This document shows, one piece after another, positions 9,251 to 19,206 of a stretch of DNA of 64,000 nucleotides. The stretch covers positions 458,341-522,340 of the forward strand of contig NZ_MVOL01000004.1 of NCBI RefSeq assembly GCF_002018875.1, read 5' to 3'. Numbering within the stretch: the stretch's first letter is position 1; the number at the start of each line of letters is the position of its first letter. Below the pieces are notes generated by a model, which saw only the letters and a list, made by a program, of their open reading frames with translations, ran no database searches and was not told the DNA's origin. Source of the stretch: Pseudomonas sp. MF4836 (lineage in GTDB: Bacteria; Pseudomonadota; Gammaproteobacteria; Pseudomonadales; Pseudomonadaceae). The position numbers and the translations under genes were made by a program.

Positions 9251-10053
9251 CGGCTCAACAACCTGCACGCCTGCTGCGCGGCATTCCGCTGGCAGTGCGC
9301 AAGCTGCAAAAGACTTTTGGCTCGCGCCAGGTGTTGCGCGAGGTCGACCTGCATATTCCGGCCGGGCAGTTCGTGGCCGTGGTCGGTCGCAGCGGCTGCG
9401 GCAAGAGCACCTTGCTGCGCCTCCTGGCCGGTCTCGACAAGCCCACGGCCGGCGAGCTGCTGGCGGGGTCGGCAGCGCTCAGTGAGGCGATTGAAGACAC
9501 CCGGCTGATGTTCCAGGAGGCGCGCCTGCTGCCCTGGAAAAAAGTCATCGACAACGTCGGCCTTGGCCTCAAGGGCAACTGGCGTCCGCAGGCGTTGCAG
9601 GCCCTGGAGGCGGTCGGCCTGGCGGACCGGGCTCAGGAATGGCCAGCGGCGCTTTCCGGTGGGCAGAAGCAGCGCGTGGCCCTGGCCCGCGCCTTGATCC
9701 ACCAGCCGCGCCTGCTGTTGCTGGATGAGCCCCTGGGTGCCCTGGACGCCTTGACCCGGATCGAGATGCAGCAGCTGATCGAAGGCCTGTGGCAAAAACA
9801 TGGCTTCACGGTGTTGCTGGTCACCCATGACGTCAGCGAAGCGGTGGCCATTGCCGACCGCGTGATCCTGATCGAAGACGGTGAAGTCGGCCTCGACCTG
9901 CTGGTGGACCTGCCGCGCCCTCGGGCCCGTGGTTCGCATCGCCTGGCGGCGCTGGAAACCGAAGTCCTGAATCGTGTGCTGTCGCTGCCCGGGTCACCCC
10001 CGGAGCCGGAACCTGTTTCACCCTTGCCCACGCAATTACGCTGGGCACAGTAA
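9247..10053 (+). CDS. ssuB: Aliphatic sulfonate ABC transporter, ATPase
   Basis: Energises sulfonate import. 268 residues with Walker [11 protein letters not shown]-loop [10 protein letters not shown], signature LSGGQKQR, Walker [13 protein letters not shown] and switch histidine [12 protein letters not shown] overlap with ssuC. Confidence 0.95.
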   Translation: MTAQQPARLLRGIPLAVRKLQKTFGSRQVLREVDLHIPAGQFVAVVGRSGCGKSTLLRLLAGLDKPTAGELLAGSAALSEAIEDTRLMFQEARLLPWKKVIDNVGLGLKGNWRPQALQALEAVGLADRAQEWPAALSGGQKQRVALARALIHQPRLLLLDEPLGALDALTRIEMQQLIEGLWQKHGFTVLLVTHDVSEAVAIADRVILIEDGEVGLDLLVDLPRPRARGSHRLAALETEVLNRVLSLPGSPPEPEPVSPLPTQLRWAQ

Positions 10054-10161
10054 GAGCAGCTGCACGTTGCAAGCGTCCAGCAGCAAGCAAGAGCACGGCG
10101 CTTTTACTTGCTGCTTGAAGCTCGCCACTTGCCGCTTATTTTCGACCCTAGGAGAAATCGC

Positions 10162-10377
10162 ATGACTATCAAAGCCATCAACGTCCGTAACCAGTTCAAA
10201 GGCACCATCAAGGAAATCGTCGAAGGCGACGTGCTGTCGGAAATCGACGTGCAGACGGCCTCCGGCATCGTCACGTCGGTGATCACCACCCGTTCGGTCA
10301 AGGAGCTGGAGCTGGTGATCGGCAGCGAAGTGATCGCGTTCGTGAAATCCACCGAGGTGTCGATCGCCAAGTTGTGA
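10162..10377 (+). CDS. ssuF: Molbindin-like protein of the ssu operon
   Basis: 71-residue single Mop (TOBE-like) domain, starting MTIKAINVRNQFKG and containing GSEVIAFVKSTEV, as in small molybdate/tungstate-binding proteins. In P. putida the same gene closes the operon as ssuF and is needed for growth on some sulfonates; its exact role is unknown. GGAG precedes the ATG. The 108 nt between ssuB and ssuF hold imperfect CTTGCTGCTTGAAGC-like repeats but no terminator. Confidence 0.85.
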   Translation: MTIKAINVRNQFKGTIKEIVEGDVLSEIDVQTASGIVTSVITTRSVKELELVIGSEVIAFVKSTEVSIAKL

Positions 10378-10408
10378 TCGCGGTGTTGAGACAGCCTCGA
10401 CGGGTGTG

Positions 10409-10428
10409 AGCCCTTCGGGGCTTTTTTA
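10409..10428 (+). terminator. Terminator of the ssu operon
   Basis: AGCCC-TTCG-GGGCT followed by TTTTTT. Lies 30 nt after ssuF and faces the convergent TetR gene. Confidence 0.8.
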
Positions 10429-10451
10429 TGGGCGCCCGGGCAAGCGGCGGG

Positions 10452-11084
10452 TCACGCCTCGCGTTTGGCCAGGTACGGCGGCAGGTACAGCCCCAGATAG
10501 GCGTCGAACACGCGCATGCCTTCCTCGGCCATGCGCGGGGTGATCTGGCCGTGCTGTTGCACCGAGCGCGCATAGACCCGATCGCCCAGCTCCATGGCCA
10601 GGGCGAACACGTCGACATCGGTCGGCAGCGCCGGCAACTGGAAATGCTGATCGAACAGAGTGTGCATCAGGTCGCCCAGCTCAAGGTCGTGCTGGCGGTC
10701 GGCCTGGGTGACTTCGGTCAGGCCGTGCTGGGCGAGGATCAACTGACGGGCCGCGGCATCCTCGCTGTAGATGGCGAGCATGCGTTGCTCCACCAGGCGC
10801 GAGAGATCGCGCCAGCTGTGCAGGCGGGTGGTTTCGATGGGTTCTTGCAGGCAGGCGCGAAAGGCGGCGTGGACATCGGCGGTGAGGGCCTCCAGCAGCG
10901 CCGGGACGCTGGCGAAGAAGTGGTAGACCGACGACGGCGGGATCTGCGCCCGTTCCGCCACGCTGTAGATCGACAGGCTGGCCACGCCCTCGGCGGCCAG
11001 CAGGGTGCGGGCGGCATCGAGGATCGAGTCGATGCGGGCCTGGCTGCGAGCGCGGGGTTTGCGAAGGGGGGCGGGGCGGGTCAT
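10452..11084 (-). CDS. TetR-family transcriptional regulator
   Basis: 210 residues. N-terminal HTH (about 15-65) with the helix pair SIYSVAERAQIPPSSVYHFF; the C-terminal ligand domain is not recognisable by substrate. Basic N-terminus (RKPRARSQAR). Transcribed convergently with ssuF and downstream of spuI on the same strand, separated from it by a bidirectional terminator, so it has its own promoter. It might regulate the neighbouring polyamine genes, but nothing in the sequence proves it. Confidence 0.85.
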   Translation of the reverse strand: MTRPAPLRKPRARSQARIDSILDAARTLLAAEGVASLSIYSVAERAQIPPSSVYHFFASVPALLEALTADVHAAFRACLQEPIETTRLHSWRDLSRLVEQRMLAIYSEDAAARQLILAQHGLTEVTQADRQHDLELGDLMHTLFDQHFQLPALPTDVDVFALAMELGDRVYARSVQQHGQITPRMAEEGMRVFDAYLGLYLPPYLAKREA

Positions 11085-11189
11085 CGAAGTCTCCTCACTG
11101 GGCAGCGGGCATTGTACGAGCAGGGTGGAGTGTTGTCTGCCAGGACACCGTCGCGCACCGCCGCTGATGAAAGCGCCTAGTGGCGACCC

Positions 11190-11232
11190 ATAAAAAAACG
11201 CCGCAGGCGCTGAAGCCTGCGGCGTTGTTTTT
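11190..11232. terminator. Bidirectional terminator between spuI and tetR
   Basis: Perfect 12-bp stem AACGCCGCAGGC/GCCTGCGGCGTT with a 6-nt loop, flanked by an A7 run on the left and GTTTTTA on the right. Ends spuI, which is transcribed leftwards. Confidence 0.88.
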
Positions 11233-11243
11233 ATCGCAACCGT

Positions 11244-12620
11244 TTACACGGTATGCAGGTACCAGTTGTATTCGAGGTCGGAGATGGAGTGTTCGAACTC
11301 CTCCAGCTCGCTCTCTTTACAGGCGACAAAGATATCGATGTATTTCGGGTCGATGTACTTGGCCATGACTTCGCTGTCGTCCAACTCGCGCAGTGCATCG
11401 CGCAGGTTGTTCGGCAGGCTTTGCTCGTTCTGCTCGTAGGAGTTGCCTTCAACCGGCGCCCCCGGCTCGATCTTGTTGGTCAGGCCGTGGTGCACGCCTG
11501 CGAGGACCGAAGCCATCAGCAGGTACGGGTTGGCGTCGGCGCCGGCTACGCGGTGTTCGATGCGCACGGCATCGGACGAACCGGTCGGCACGCGGATCGC
11601 CACGGTGCGGTTGTCCAGGCCCCAGCACGGCGAGTTCGGCACGTAGAACTGAGCGCCGAAACGACGGTACGAGTTGACGTTCGGGCAGAGGAAAGCCATC
11701 TGCGCCGGTAGGGTCTCGAGCACACCGCCGATCGCGTGACGCAATGCGGCGTTCTGCTCGGGATCCTCACTGGCAAAAATATTCTTGCCGTCTTTGTCCA
11801 GAATCGAAATGTGCACGTGCAGACCGTTGCCCGCCTGGCCCGGGTAAGGCTTGGCCATGAAGGTGGTGTCCATCTCATGGTCGTAGGCGATGTTCTTGAT
11901 CAGGCGCTTGAGCAGTACTGCGTAGTCGCAGGCCTTGATCGGGTCGGCGACGTGGTGCAGGTTCACTTCGAACTGCGCCGGGGCACTTTCCTTGACGATG
12001 GCGTCAGCCGGGATGCCTTGCTCTTTCGCACCTTCCAGAATGTCCTGGAGGCAGTCGACGTATTCGTCGAGGTCGTCGATCAGGTAGACCTGTGTCGAGT
12101 GCGGGCGTTTGCCGGAGATCGGCGAGCGCGGCGGTTGAGGGCGGCCATTCACGTTCTCCTGGTCGATCAGGTAGAACTCCAGCTCGAACGCGGCGCAGAT
12201 GGTCAGGCCCAGGTCATCGAATTTTGTAACGACTTGGCGCAACACTTCACGCGGGTCGGCGAAGAAAGGTTCGCCTTCGAGTTCGTGCATGGTCATTAAC
12301 AGTTGCGCGGTGGGGCGCTTCTGCCACGGCTCGTTGCACAGGGTATCGGGGATCGGATAACAGATTCGGTCAGCATCGCCGATGTCCAGACCCAGGCCGG
12401 TGCTTTCCACCGTCGAGCCATTGATATCCAGAGCAAATAGAGAGGCCGGCAGGTTGATGCCTTTCTCGTAAACCTTGTGGAGGCTGGTGCGTTCGATGCG
12501 CTTGCCGCGCACCACACCATTCATATCCGCAATCAGAAGGTCAACGTACAGAACCTCAGGATGTTCCTTAAGGAACGCGTTCGCTTCGTTAAGCTGAACG
12601 GCACGCGGGGGTACCGACAT
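11244..12620 (-). CDS. spuI: Glutamate-polyamine ligase (glutamine synthetase family)
   Basis: Gamma-glutamylates putrescine or other polyamines with ATP, the first step of the gamma-glutamyl route of polyamine breakdown. 458 residues, GlnA-like: N-terminal beta-grasp with DMNGVVRGKR, catalytic domain with AAFELEFYL, GNGLHVHISI and the C-terminal EHRVAGADANPYL. Divergent from spuA, as in the P. aeruginosa spu/pau locus. It is distinct from true glutamine synthetase, lacking the adenylylation loop. The exact polyamine preference cannot be read from sequence. Confidence 0.88.
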   Translation of the reverse strand: MSVPPRAVQLNEANAFLKEHPEVLYVDLLIADMNGVVRGKRIERTSLHKVYEKGINLPASLFALDINGSTVESTGLGLDIGDADRICYPIPDTLCNEPWQKRPTAQLLMTMHELEGEPFFADPREVLRQVVTKFDDLGLTICAAFELEFYLIDQENVNGRPQPPRSPISGKRPHSTQVYLIDDLDEYVDCLQDILEGAKEQGIPADAIVKESAPAQFEVNLHHVADPIKACDYAVLLKRLIKNIAYDHEMDTTFMAKPYPGQAGNGLHVHISILDKDGKNIFASEDPEQNAALRHAIGGVLETLPAQMAFLCPNVNSYRRFGAQFYVPNSPCWGLDNRTVAIRVPTGSSDAVRIEHRVAGADANPYLLMASVLAGVHHGLTNKIEPGAPVEGNSYEQNEQSLPNNLRDALRELDDSEVMAKYIDPKYIDIFVACKESELEEFEHSISDLEYNWYLHTV

Positions 12621-12815
12621 GATGCAACACCTTTGTTGTTAAAAATATCAATCATTGATCTTTTCTGGTTTCAGTCAACCCGAACGGCATGCCGAAGTCA
12701 AGTGAGGCCTTTTACGCCCTAATAAAGCGCTTGCACGGCACTTTCGCGGCAAAACAGGGCGTTTTTCCGTCTTCAGCTACCTCCGGTACCGCAGGCTTGA
12801 GCGGGCCGTGTTGTA

Positions 12816-12842
12816 TTTTTTACGGGGGTGTTGTGTAAAAAA
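12816..12842. promoter_or_regulatory. Inverted repeat in the spuI-spuA control region
   Basis: TTTTTTAC ... GTAAAAAA, a perfect 8-bp inverted repeat with an 11-nt spacer, 57 nt before the spuA start and within the shared 278-nt divergent promoter region. Candidate operator for a polyamine-responsive regulator; inferred from position and symmetry only. Confidence 0.4.
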
Positions 12843-12898
12843 ATGAACAAGGCTAAGCTCGATTCAAACCCATAACAGCAATAATACCGGGGTGCTTC

Positions 12899-13675
12899 AT
12901 GTCTCGCCTGCCGTTAATCGGCGTCACCGCCTGCACCAAGCAGGTCGGTCTGCATGCTTATCATATCAGTGGCGATAAGTACGTCCGCGCAGTTGCTGTT
13001 GCTGCCAAGGGCTTGCCATTGATTCTGCCAGCCCTGGCAGAGCTGCTCGACCCGAACGATATTATTGACGGTCTGGACGGCATTCTCTTTACCGGCTCCC
13101 CCTCCAATATCGAACCTTTTCATTACCAGGGCCAGGCCAGTGCGCCGGGTACTGCTCATGATTCTGCACGCGACGCCACCACCCTCCCGTTGATTCGTGC
13201 CGCCGTTGCGGCCGGAATTCCAGTGCTCGGCATCTGCCGCGGCTTTCAGGAAATGAACGTCGCCTTCGGCGGCAGCCTGCATCAGAACGTTCATCTGGTC
13301 GGCCCCTATATGGACCACCGCGAAGATCCCAGCCAGCCGCTGGAGGTGCAGTATGCCCCGGCTCATGCCGTGCATATCCAGGCCGGCGGCGTGCTGGCCG
13401 GCCTGGGCTTGCCGAGCGAGATCCAGGTCAACTCGATCCACGCCCAGGGCGTCGATCGCCCGGCCCCCGGCCTGCGGGTCGAGGCGGTAGCGCCCGACGG
13501 CTTGATCGAGGCGATTTCCGTGACGGCGGGCAAGGCTTTTGCTTTAGGCGTGCAATGGCATCCCGAATGGCAGGTAAGCTCCAACCCTCACTACCTGGCC
13601 ATTTTCCGGGCCTTTGGTGAGGCCTGCCGCAAGCGGGCAACACAACGCGACGCCGATGCGTCACAAAACGCCTGA
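12899..13675 (+). CDS. spuA: Gamma-glutamyl-GABA hydrolase (class I GATase-like)
   Basis: Hydrolyses the gamma-glutamyl bond of gamma-glutamyl-GABA (PuuD/PauD type). 258 residues with the nucleophile Cys113 in LGICRGFQE and the His221/Glu223 pair in WHPEW, a complete Peptidase C26 triad. The start MSRLPLIGVTAC is typical. Begins the spuABC run divergent from spuI. Confidence 0.92.
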   Translation: MSRLPLIGVTACTKQVGLHAYHISGDKYVRAVAVAAKGLPLILPALAELLDPNDIIDGLDGILFTGSPSNIEPFHYQGQASAPGTAHDSARDATTLPLIRAAVAAGIPVLGICRGFQEMNVAFGGSLHQNVHLVGPYMDHREDPSQPLEVQYAPAHAVHIQAGGVLAGLGLPSEIQVNSIHAQGVDRPAPGLRVEAVAPDGLIEAISVTAGKAFALGVQWHPEWQVSSNPHYLAIFRAFGEACRKRATQRDADASQNA

Positions 13676-13711
13676 CTTATAAGAGTCAGGAAACTCAGCC
13701 TAGAGGCATTT

Positions 13712-15070
13712 ATGAGTAACAACCTCGACCAGCTCACCGATTGGTTGAAAGACCACAAGATCACAGAAGTCGAATGCATGATTGGCGATCTGACCGGTAT
13801 CACCCGGGGCAAGATCTCGCCGACCAACAAGTTCATCGCCGAAAAAGGCATGCGCCTGCCCGAGAGCGTGCTTTTGCAGACGGTCACCGGCGACTATGTC
13901 GAAGACGACATCTATTACGAGCTGCTCGATCCTGCCGACATCGACATGATCTGCCGCCCTGACCAGAACGCCGTATTCCTCGTGCCCTGGGCCATCGAGC
14001 CCACGGCGCAGGTGATCCACGACACCTACGACAAGCAAGGCAACCCGATCGAGCTGTCGCCGCGCAACGTCTTGAAGAAAGTCCTGAAGCTCTACTCCGA
14101 TCGCGGCTGGCAGCCCATCGTCGCTCCGGAGATGGAGTTCTACCTGACCAAGCGCTGCGAAGACCCGGACTTCCCGTTGCAGCCGCCCATCGGCCGCTCC
14201 GGTCGCCCGGAAACCGGCCGCCAGTCGTTCTCCATTGAAGCCGCCAACGAATTCGACCCGTTGTTCGAAGACGTCTACGACTGGTGCGAGCTGCAGGAAC
14301 TGGACCTCGATACCCTGATTCACGAAGACGGCACGGCGCAGATGGAAATCAACTTCCGTCACGGCGATGCCCTGTCCCTGGCCGACCAGATCCTGGTGTT
14401 CAAACGCACCATGCGCGAGGCCGCGCTCAAGCACAATGTAGCGGCGACCTTCATGGCCAAGCCCATGACCGGCGAACCCGGCAGCGCCATGCACCTGCAC
14501 CAGAGCATCATCGACATCGAGACCGGCAAGAACGTCTTCTCCAATGAAGACGGGACCATGAGCCAGCTGTTCCTGCACCACATCGGTGGTTTGCAGAAGC
14601 TGATTCCCGAGCTGTTGCCGCTGTTCGCACCGAACGTCAATTCGTTCCGCCGCTTCCTGCCCGATACGTCGGCGCCGGTGAACGTGGAGTGGGGCGAAGA
14701 GAACCGCACCGTCGGCCTGCGCGTACCGGATGCCGGCCCGCAGAACCGTCGTGTGGAAAACCGCCTGCCGGGGGCTGACGCCAACCCTTACCTGGCGATT
14801 GCCGCGAGCCTGCTCTGCGGTTTTATCGGCATGGTCGAGGGGATCAATCCGAGCGCGCCGGTGGTCGGTCGTGGTTACGAGCGCCGCAACCTGCGCCTGC
14901 CGCTGACCATCGAAGACGCGCTGGAGCGTATGGAAAACAGCGCCACCGTCGAAAAATACCTGGGTAAAAAATTCATCACTGGCTACGTCGCGGTCAAGCG
15001 GGCCGAGCATGAAAACTTCAAGCGCGTGATCAGCTCATGGGAGCGGGAATTCCTGCTGTTCGCCGTCTGA
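13712..15070 (+). CDS. spuB: Glutamine-synthetase-family polyamine ligase
   Basis: 452 residues, second glutamine synthetase paralogue of the locus; glutamylpolyamine synthetase by context. Motifs: MIGDLTGITRGK near the N-terminus, VAPEMEFYL, EDGTAQMEINF, GSAMHLHQS and ENRLPGADANPYLA. Starts 36 nt after spuA. Two such ligases in one locus suggest different polyamine substrates, as proposed for P. aeruginosa Pau enzymes. Confidence 0.9.
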   Translation: MSNNLDQLTDWLKDHKITEVECMIGDLTGITRGKISPTNKFIAEKGMRLPESVLLQTVTGDYVEDDIYYELLDPADIDMICRPDQNAVFLVPWAIEPTAQVIHDTYDKQGNPIELSPRNVLKKVLKLYSDRGWQPIVAPEMEFYLTKRCEDPDFPLQPPIGRSGRPETGRQSFSIEAANEFDPLFEDVYDWCELQELDLDTLIHEDGTAQMEINFRHGDALSLADQILVFKRTMREAALKHNVAATFMAKPMTGEPGSAMHLHQSIIDIETGKNVFSNEDGTMSQLFLHHIGGLQKLIPELLPLFAPNVNSFRRFLPDTSAPVNVEWGEENRTVGLRVPDAGPQNRRVENRLPGADANPYLAIAASLLCGFIGMVEGINPSAPVVGRGYERRNLRLPLTIEDALERMENSATVEKYLGKKFITGYVAVKRAEHENFKRVISSWEREFLLFAV

Positions 15071-15123
15071 CACACCGGGCGCCGCGGCCGCAAGCGGCGC
15101 CCAACTGACTCTAGGAGAGCCGT

Positions 15124-16488
15124 ATGACCAGCAACAACCCGCAAACCCGTGAATGGCAAGCCCTCAGCAACGATCACCACCTGGCCCCCTTCAGCGATTT
15201 CAAGCAGCTGAAAGAGAAAGGCCCGCGGATTATCACCACCGCCAAGGGCGTGTACCTGTGGGACAGCGAAGGCAACAAGATCCTCGACGGCATGGCCGGC
15301 CTGTGGTGCGTGGCCATCGGTTACGGTCGCGATGAACTGGCGGATGCTGCCGCGAAGCAGATGAAAGAACTGCCGTACTACAACCTGTTCTTCCAGACCG
15401 CCCACCCGCCGGTGCTGGAGCTGTCCAAGGCCATCGCCGACATTGCCCCTGAAGGCATGAACCACGTGTTCTTCACCGGTTCCGGCTCCGAAGGCAACGA
15501 CACCATGCTGCGTATGGTCCGCCACTACTGGGCGATCAAGGGCCAGCCGAACAAGAAAACCATCATCAGCCGGGTCAACGGCTATCACGGTTCCACCGTG
15601 GCCGGCGCGAGCCTGGGCGGCATGACTTACATGCACGAACAGGGCGACCTGCCGATCCCGGGCATTGTCCACATCCCGCAACCCTACTGGTTCGGCGAGG
15701 GTGGCGACATGAGCCCCGAAGAGTTCGGGGTCTGGGCCGCCAACCAGCTGGAAGAGAAGATTCTGGAAATCGGCGTGGATAACGTCGGTGCCTTTATTGC
15801 CGAGCCGATCCAGGGCGCCGGTGGCGTGATCGTTCCACCGGAAAGCTACTGGCCGCGCATCAAGGAAATCCTCGCCAAGTACGACATCCTGTTCGTCGCC
15901 GACGAGGTGATCTGCGGTTTCGGGCGTACCGGCGAATGGTTCGGCAGCGACTTCTACGACCTCAAGCCGGACATGATGACCATCGCCAAGGGCCTGACCT
16001 CGGGCTACATCCCGATGGGTGGCCTGATCGTGCGCGACGAAGTGGTCGCGGTGTTGAATGAAGGCGGTGATTTCAACCACGGCTTCACCTATTCCGGGCA
16101 CCCGGTGGCGGCGGCCGTGGCCCTGGAAAACATTCGCATCATGCGCGATGAAAAAATTATCGAACGCGTTCATGCAGAAACGGCACCCTATTTGCAGAAA
16201 CGTCTGCGCGAACTCAACGATCACCCCCTGGTGGGCGAAGTTCGTGGAGTGGGTCTGCTGGGCGCCATCGAGCTGGTTCAGGACAAGGCGACACGGGCGC
16301 GGTATGTGGGCAAGGGCGTCGGCATGATCTGCCGTCAGTTCTGCTTCGACAATGGCCTGATCATGCGCGCCGTGGGCGACACCATGATCATCGCTCCACC
16401 GCTGGTGATCAGCCACGCGGAGATCGATGAACTGGTGGCCAAGGCACGCAAGTGCCTGGATCTGACCTTGAGTGCGCTGCAAGGCTAA
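15124..16488 (+). CDS. spuC: Putrescine/polyamine:pyruvate aminotransferase
   Basis: Class III PLP aminotransferase, 454 residues, transferring the terminal amino group of putrescine to pyruvate. Motifs: GLWCVAIGYGR, TGSGSEGNDTM (phosphate loop), VNGYHGSTVAG, FVADEVICGFGRTG and the PLP lysine in TIAKGLTSGY. GGAG precedes ATG 15124. Part of the spuABC run, feeding GABA formation. Confidence 0.94.
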   Translation: MTSNNPQTREWQALSNDHHLAPFSDFKQLKEKGPRIITTAKGVYLWDSEGNKILDGMAGLWCVAIGYGRDELADAAAKQMKELPYYNLFFQTAHPPVLELSKAIADIAPEGMNHVFFTGSGSEGNDTMLRMVRHYWAIKGQPNKKTIISRVNGYHGSTVAGASLGGMTYMHEQGDLPIPGIVHIPQPYWFGEGGDMSPEEFGVWAANQLEEKILEIGVDNVGAFIAEPIQGAGGVIVPPESYWPRIKEILAKYDILFVADEVICGFGRTGEWFGSDFYDLKPDMMTIAKGLTSGYIPMGGLIVRDEVVAVLNEGGDFNHGFTYSGHPVAAAVALENIRIMRDEKIIERVHAETAPYLQKRLRELNDHPLVGEVRGVGLLGAIELVQDKATRARYVGKGVGMICRQFCFDNGLIMRAVGDTMIIAPPLVISHAEIDELVAKARKCLDLTLSALQG

Positions 16489-16673
16489 GTGCTAGGCTCT
16501 GGGCGGAGTATCTAGCGGTACTTTCGCCCTGAGCAGTTATAAAGGATGGGTCTTTCCTTGAAAGCCTGCCTTGGATCTTGCCAGACTACCCGCTGTTTTT
16601 AGTTGCTCGGGAATCGGCCGCCGGCTCTTGGTTAACAAGAATGTGGTTAAAAAGAATAATTGGAGCATTACGC

Positions 16674-17786
16674 ATGAAGGCATTAGGTATGAAGATAGCT
16701 GGCAAGACCCTCCTCGCGATCTCCCTGATGGGCGCATTCGCTGGCGCAGCCCAGGCCGATGACAAGGTTCTGCACGTTTACAACTGGTCCGACTACATCG
16801 CGCCGGACACCATCAAGAAGTTTGAAACCGAATCCGGTATCAAAGTCGTGTACGACGTGTTCGACAGTAACGAAACCCTGGAAGCCAAGTTGTTGGCCGG
16901 CAAGTCCGGTTACGACATCGTGGTGCCGTCCAACAACTTCCTGGCCAAACAGATCAAGGCCGGTGTCTACCAAGAGTTGGACCGCTCCAAACTGCCTAAT
17001 TGGAAAAACCTCAACGAATCCCTGCTCAAGGCCGTGTCCGTCAGCGACCCGGGCAACAAACACGCATTCCCTTACATGTGGGGCTCGATCGGTATCGGCT
17101 TCAATGCCGAGAAGGTCAAGGCTGCATTGGGCGCCGATGCACCGACCAACTCCTGGGACCTGCTGTTCAAGCCTGAGAACGCAGCCAAGTTGAAATCGTG
17201 CGGCATCAGCTTCCTCGATTCGCCAACCGAGATGATTCCGGTGGCACTGCACTACCTGGGCTATCCAACCGACAGCCAGGACAAGAAACAACTGGCCGAA
17301 GCTGAAGCACTGTTCCTGAAGATCCGTCCTTCGATCGGCTACTTCCACTCTTCCAAGTACATCTCTGACCTGGCCAACGGCAACATCTGCGTCGCGGTCG
17401 GTTACTCGGGCGATATCTACCAGGCCAAGTCCCGTGCTGCCGAAGCCGGTGACAAGGTGAAAGTCAGCTACAACATTCCGAAAGAAGGTGCTGGCAGCTT
17501 CTACGACATGGTCGCCATCCCGAAAGATGCGGAAAACGTCGAAGGCGCCTACAAGTTCATGACCTTCCTGCAGAAGCCGGAAATCATGGCCGAGATCACC
17601 AACGCCGTGCGTTTCCCCAACGGTAACGCGGCTGCAACCGCCCTGGTCGATAAAGACATCACCAGCGATCCAGGCATCTACCCGCCAGCGGACGTGCAGG
17701 CCAAGTTGTATGCGATTGCCGACTTGCCAGCCGCGACCCAGCGGATCCTGACGCGCAGCTGGACCAAGATCAAATCCGGTAAATAA
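16674..17786 (+). CDS. spuD: Polyamine ABC transporter, binding protein (putrescine type)
   Basis: Periplasmic receptor of the PotF family. ATG 16674 gives 370 residues with a Sec signal to about residue 28 (ending GAAQA), then [15 protein letters not shown]. Polyamine-binding hallmarks: [36 protein letters not shown] and [16 protein letters not shown] second ATG (16689) is possible. Paralogous to spuE over the whole length. In P. aeruginosa SpuD prefers putrescine and SpuE spermidine; that specificity is assigned by order here. Confidence 0.92.
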   Translation: MKALGMKIAGKTLLAISLMGAFAGAAQADDKVLHVYNWSDYIAPDTIKKFETESGIKVVYDVFDSNETLEAKLLAGKSGYDIVVPSNNFLAKQIKAGVYQELDRSKLPNWKNLNESLLKAVSVSDPGNKHAFPYMWGSIGIGFNAEKVKAALGADAPTNSWDLLFKPENAAKLKSCGISFLDSPTEMIPVALHYLGYPTDSQDKKQLAEAEALFLKIRPSIGYFHSSKYISDLANGNICVAVGYSGDIYQAKSRAAEAGDKVKVSYNIPKEGAGSFYDMVAIPKDAENVEGAYKFMTFLQKPEIMAEITNAVRFPNGNAAATALVDKDITSDPGIYPPADVQAKLYAIADLPAATQRILTRSWTKIKSGK

Positions 17787-17793
17787 CGCAAAC

Positions 17794-17897
17794 CTGTAGC
17801 CGCTGCCCAAGGCCGCGATGGCCCCGAAAGGGGCCTGGCGCTGATGAAAGCAGGGTTTTCTTCGTCAGCGCTGGCAGCCTGCCAGCAGCGGCTACAT
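17794..17897. repeat. REP-like palindromic element between spuD and spuE
   Basis: CTGTAGCCGCTGCC at the left and GCAGCGGCTACA at the right form inverted ends of a ~100-nt GC-rich element. The same core recurs at 28281 and 30438, so it is a dispersed Pseudomonas REP/BIME-type repeat. Confidence 0.75.
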
Positions 17898-17911
17898 CGG
17901 TTTTGCCGTAA

Positions 17912-19135
<1,224 letters not shown>

Positions 19136-19159
19136 CTTCAAAGGCTCAAACTATCCAAG

Positions 19160-19184
19160 GCTCGCCTGTATCGGGCGAGCTGCA
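19160..19184 (+). terminator. Hairpin between spuE and spuF (attenuator-like)
   Basis: GCTCGCC/GGCGAGC 7-bp stem followed by TGCAAATTTT, inside the operon 22 nt before spuF. Probably causes partial termination or protects the 3' end of the spuDE message, so binding protein exceeds transporter; inference. Confidence 0.5.
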
Positions 19185-19206
19185 AATTTTGTTGGGAGTT
19201 TCGCAA

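Noticed and set aside
10054..10161. CTTGCTGCTTGAAGC-type repeats between ssuB and ssuF as a REP or sRNA
   Set aside because: Imperfect, short and without clear dyad or terminator; not enough to call a feature.
12740..12765. Possible sigma-54 site before spuA (CGGCAC...CGGCA-like)
   Set aside because: Lacks the GG/GC invariant dinucleotides at proper spacing (no TTGC at -12).
14983..16482. 499-residue reverse-strand ORF opposite spuC
   Set aside because: Shadow frame; spuC has complete aminotransferase motifs.
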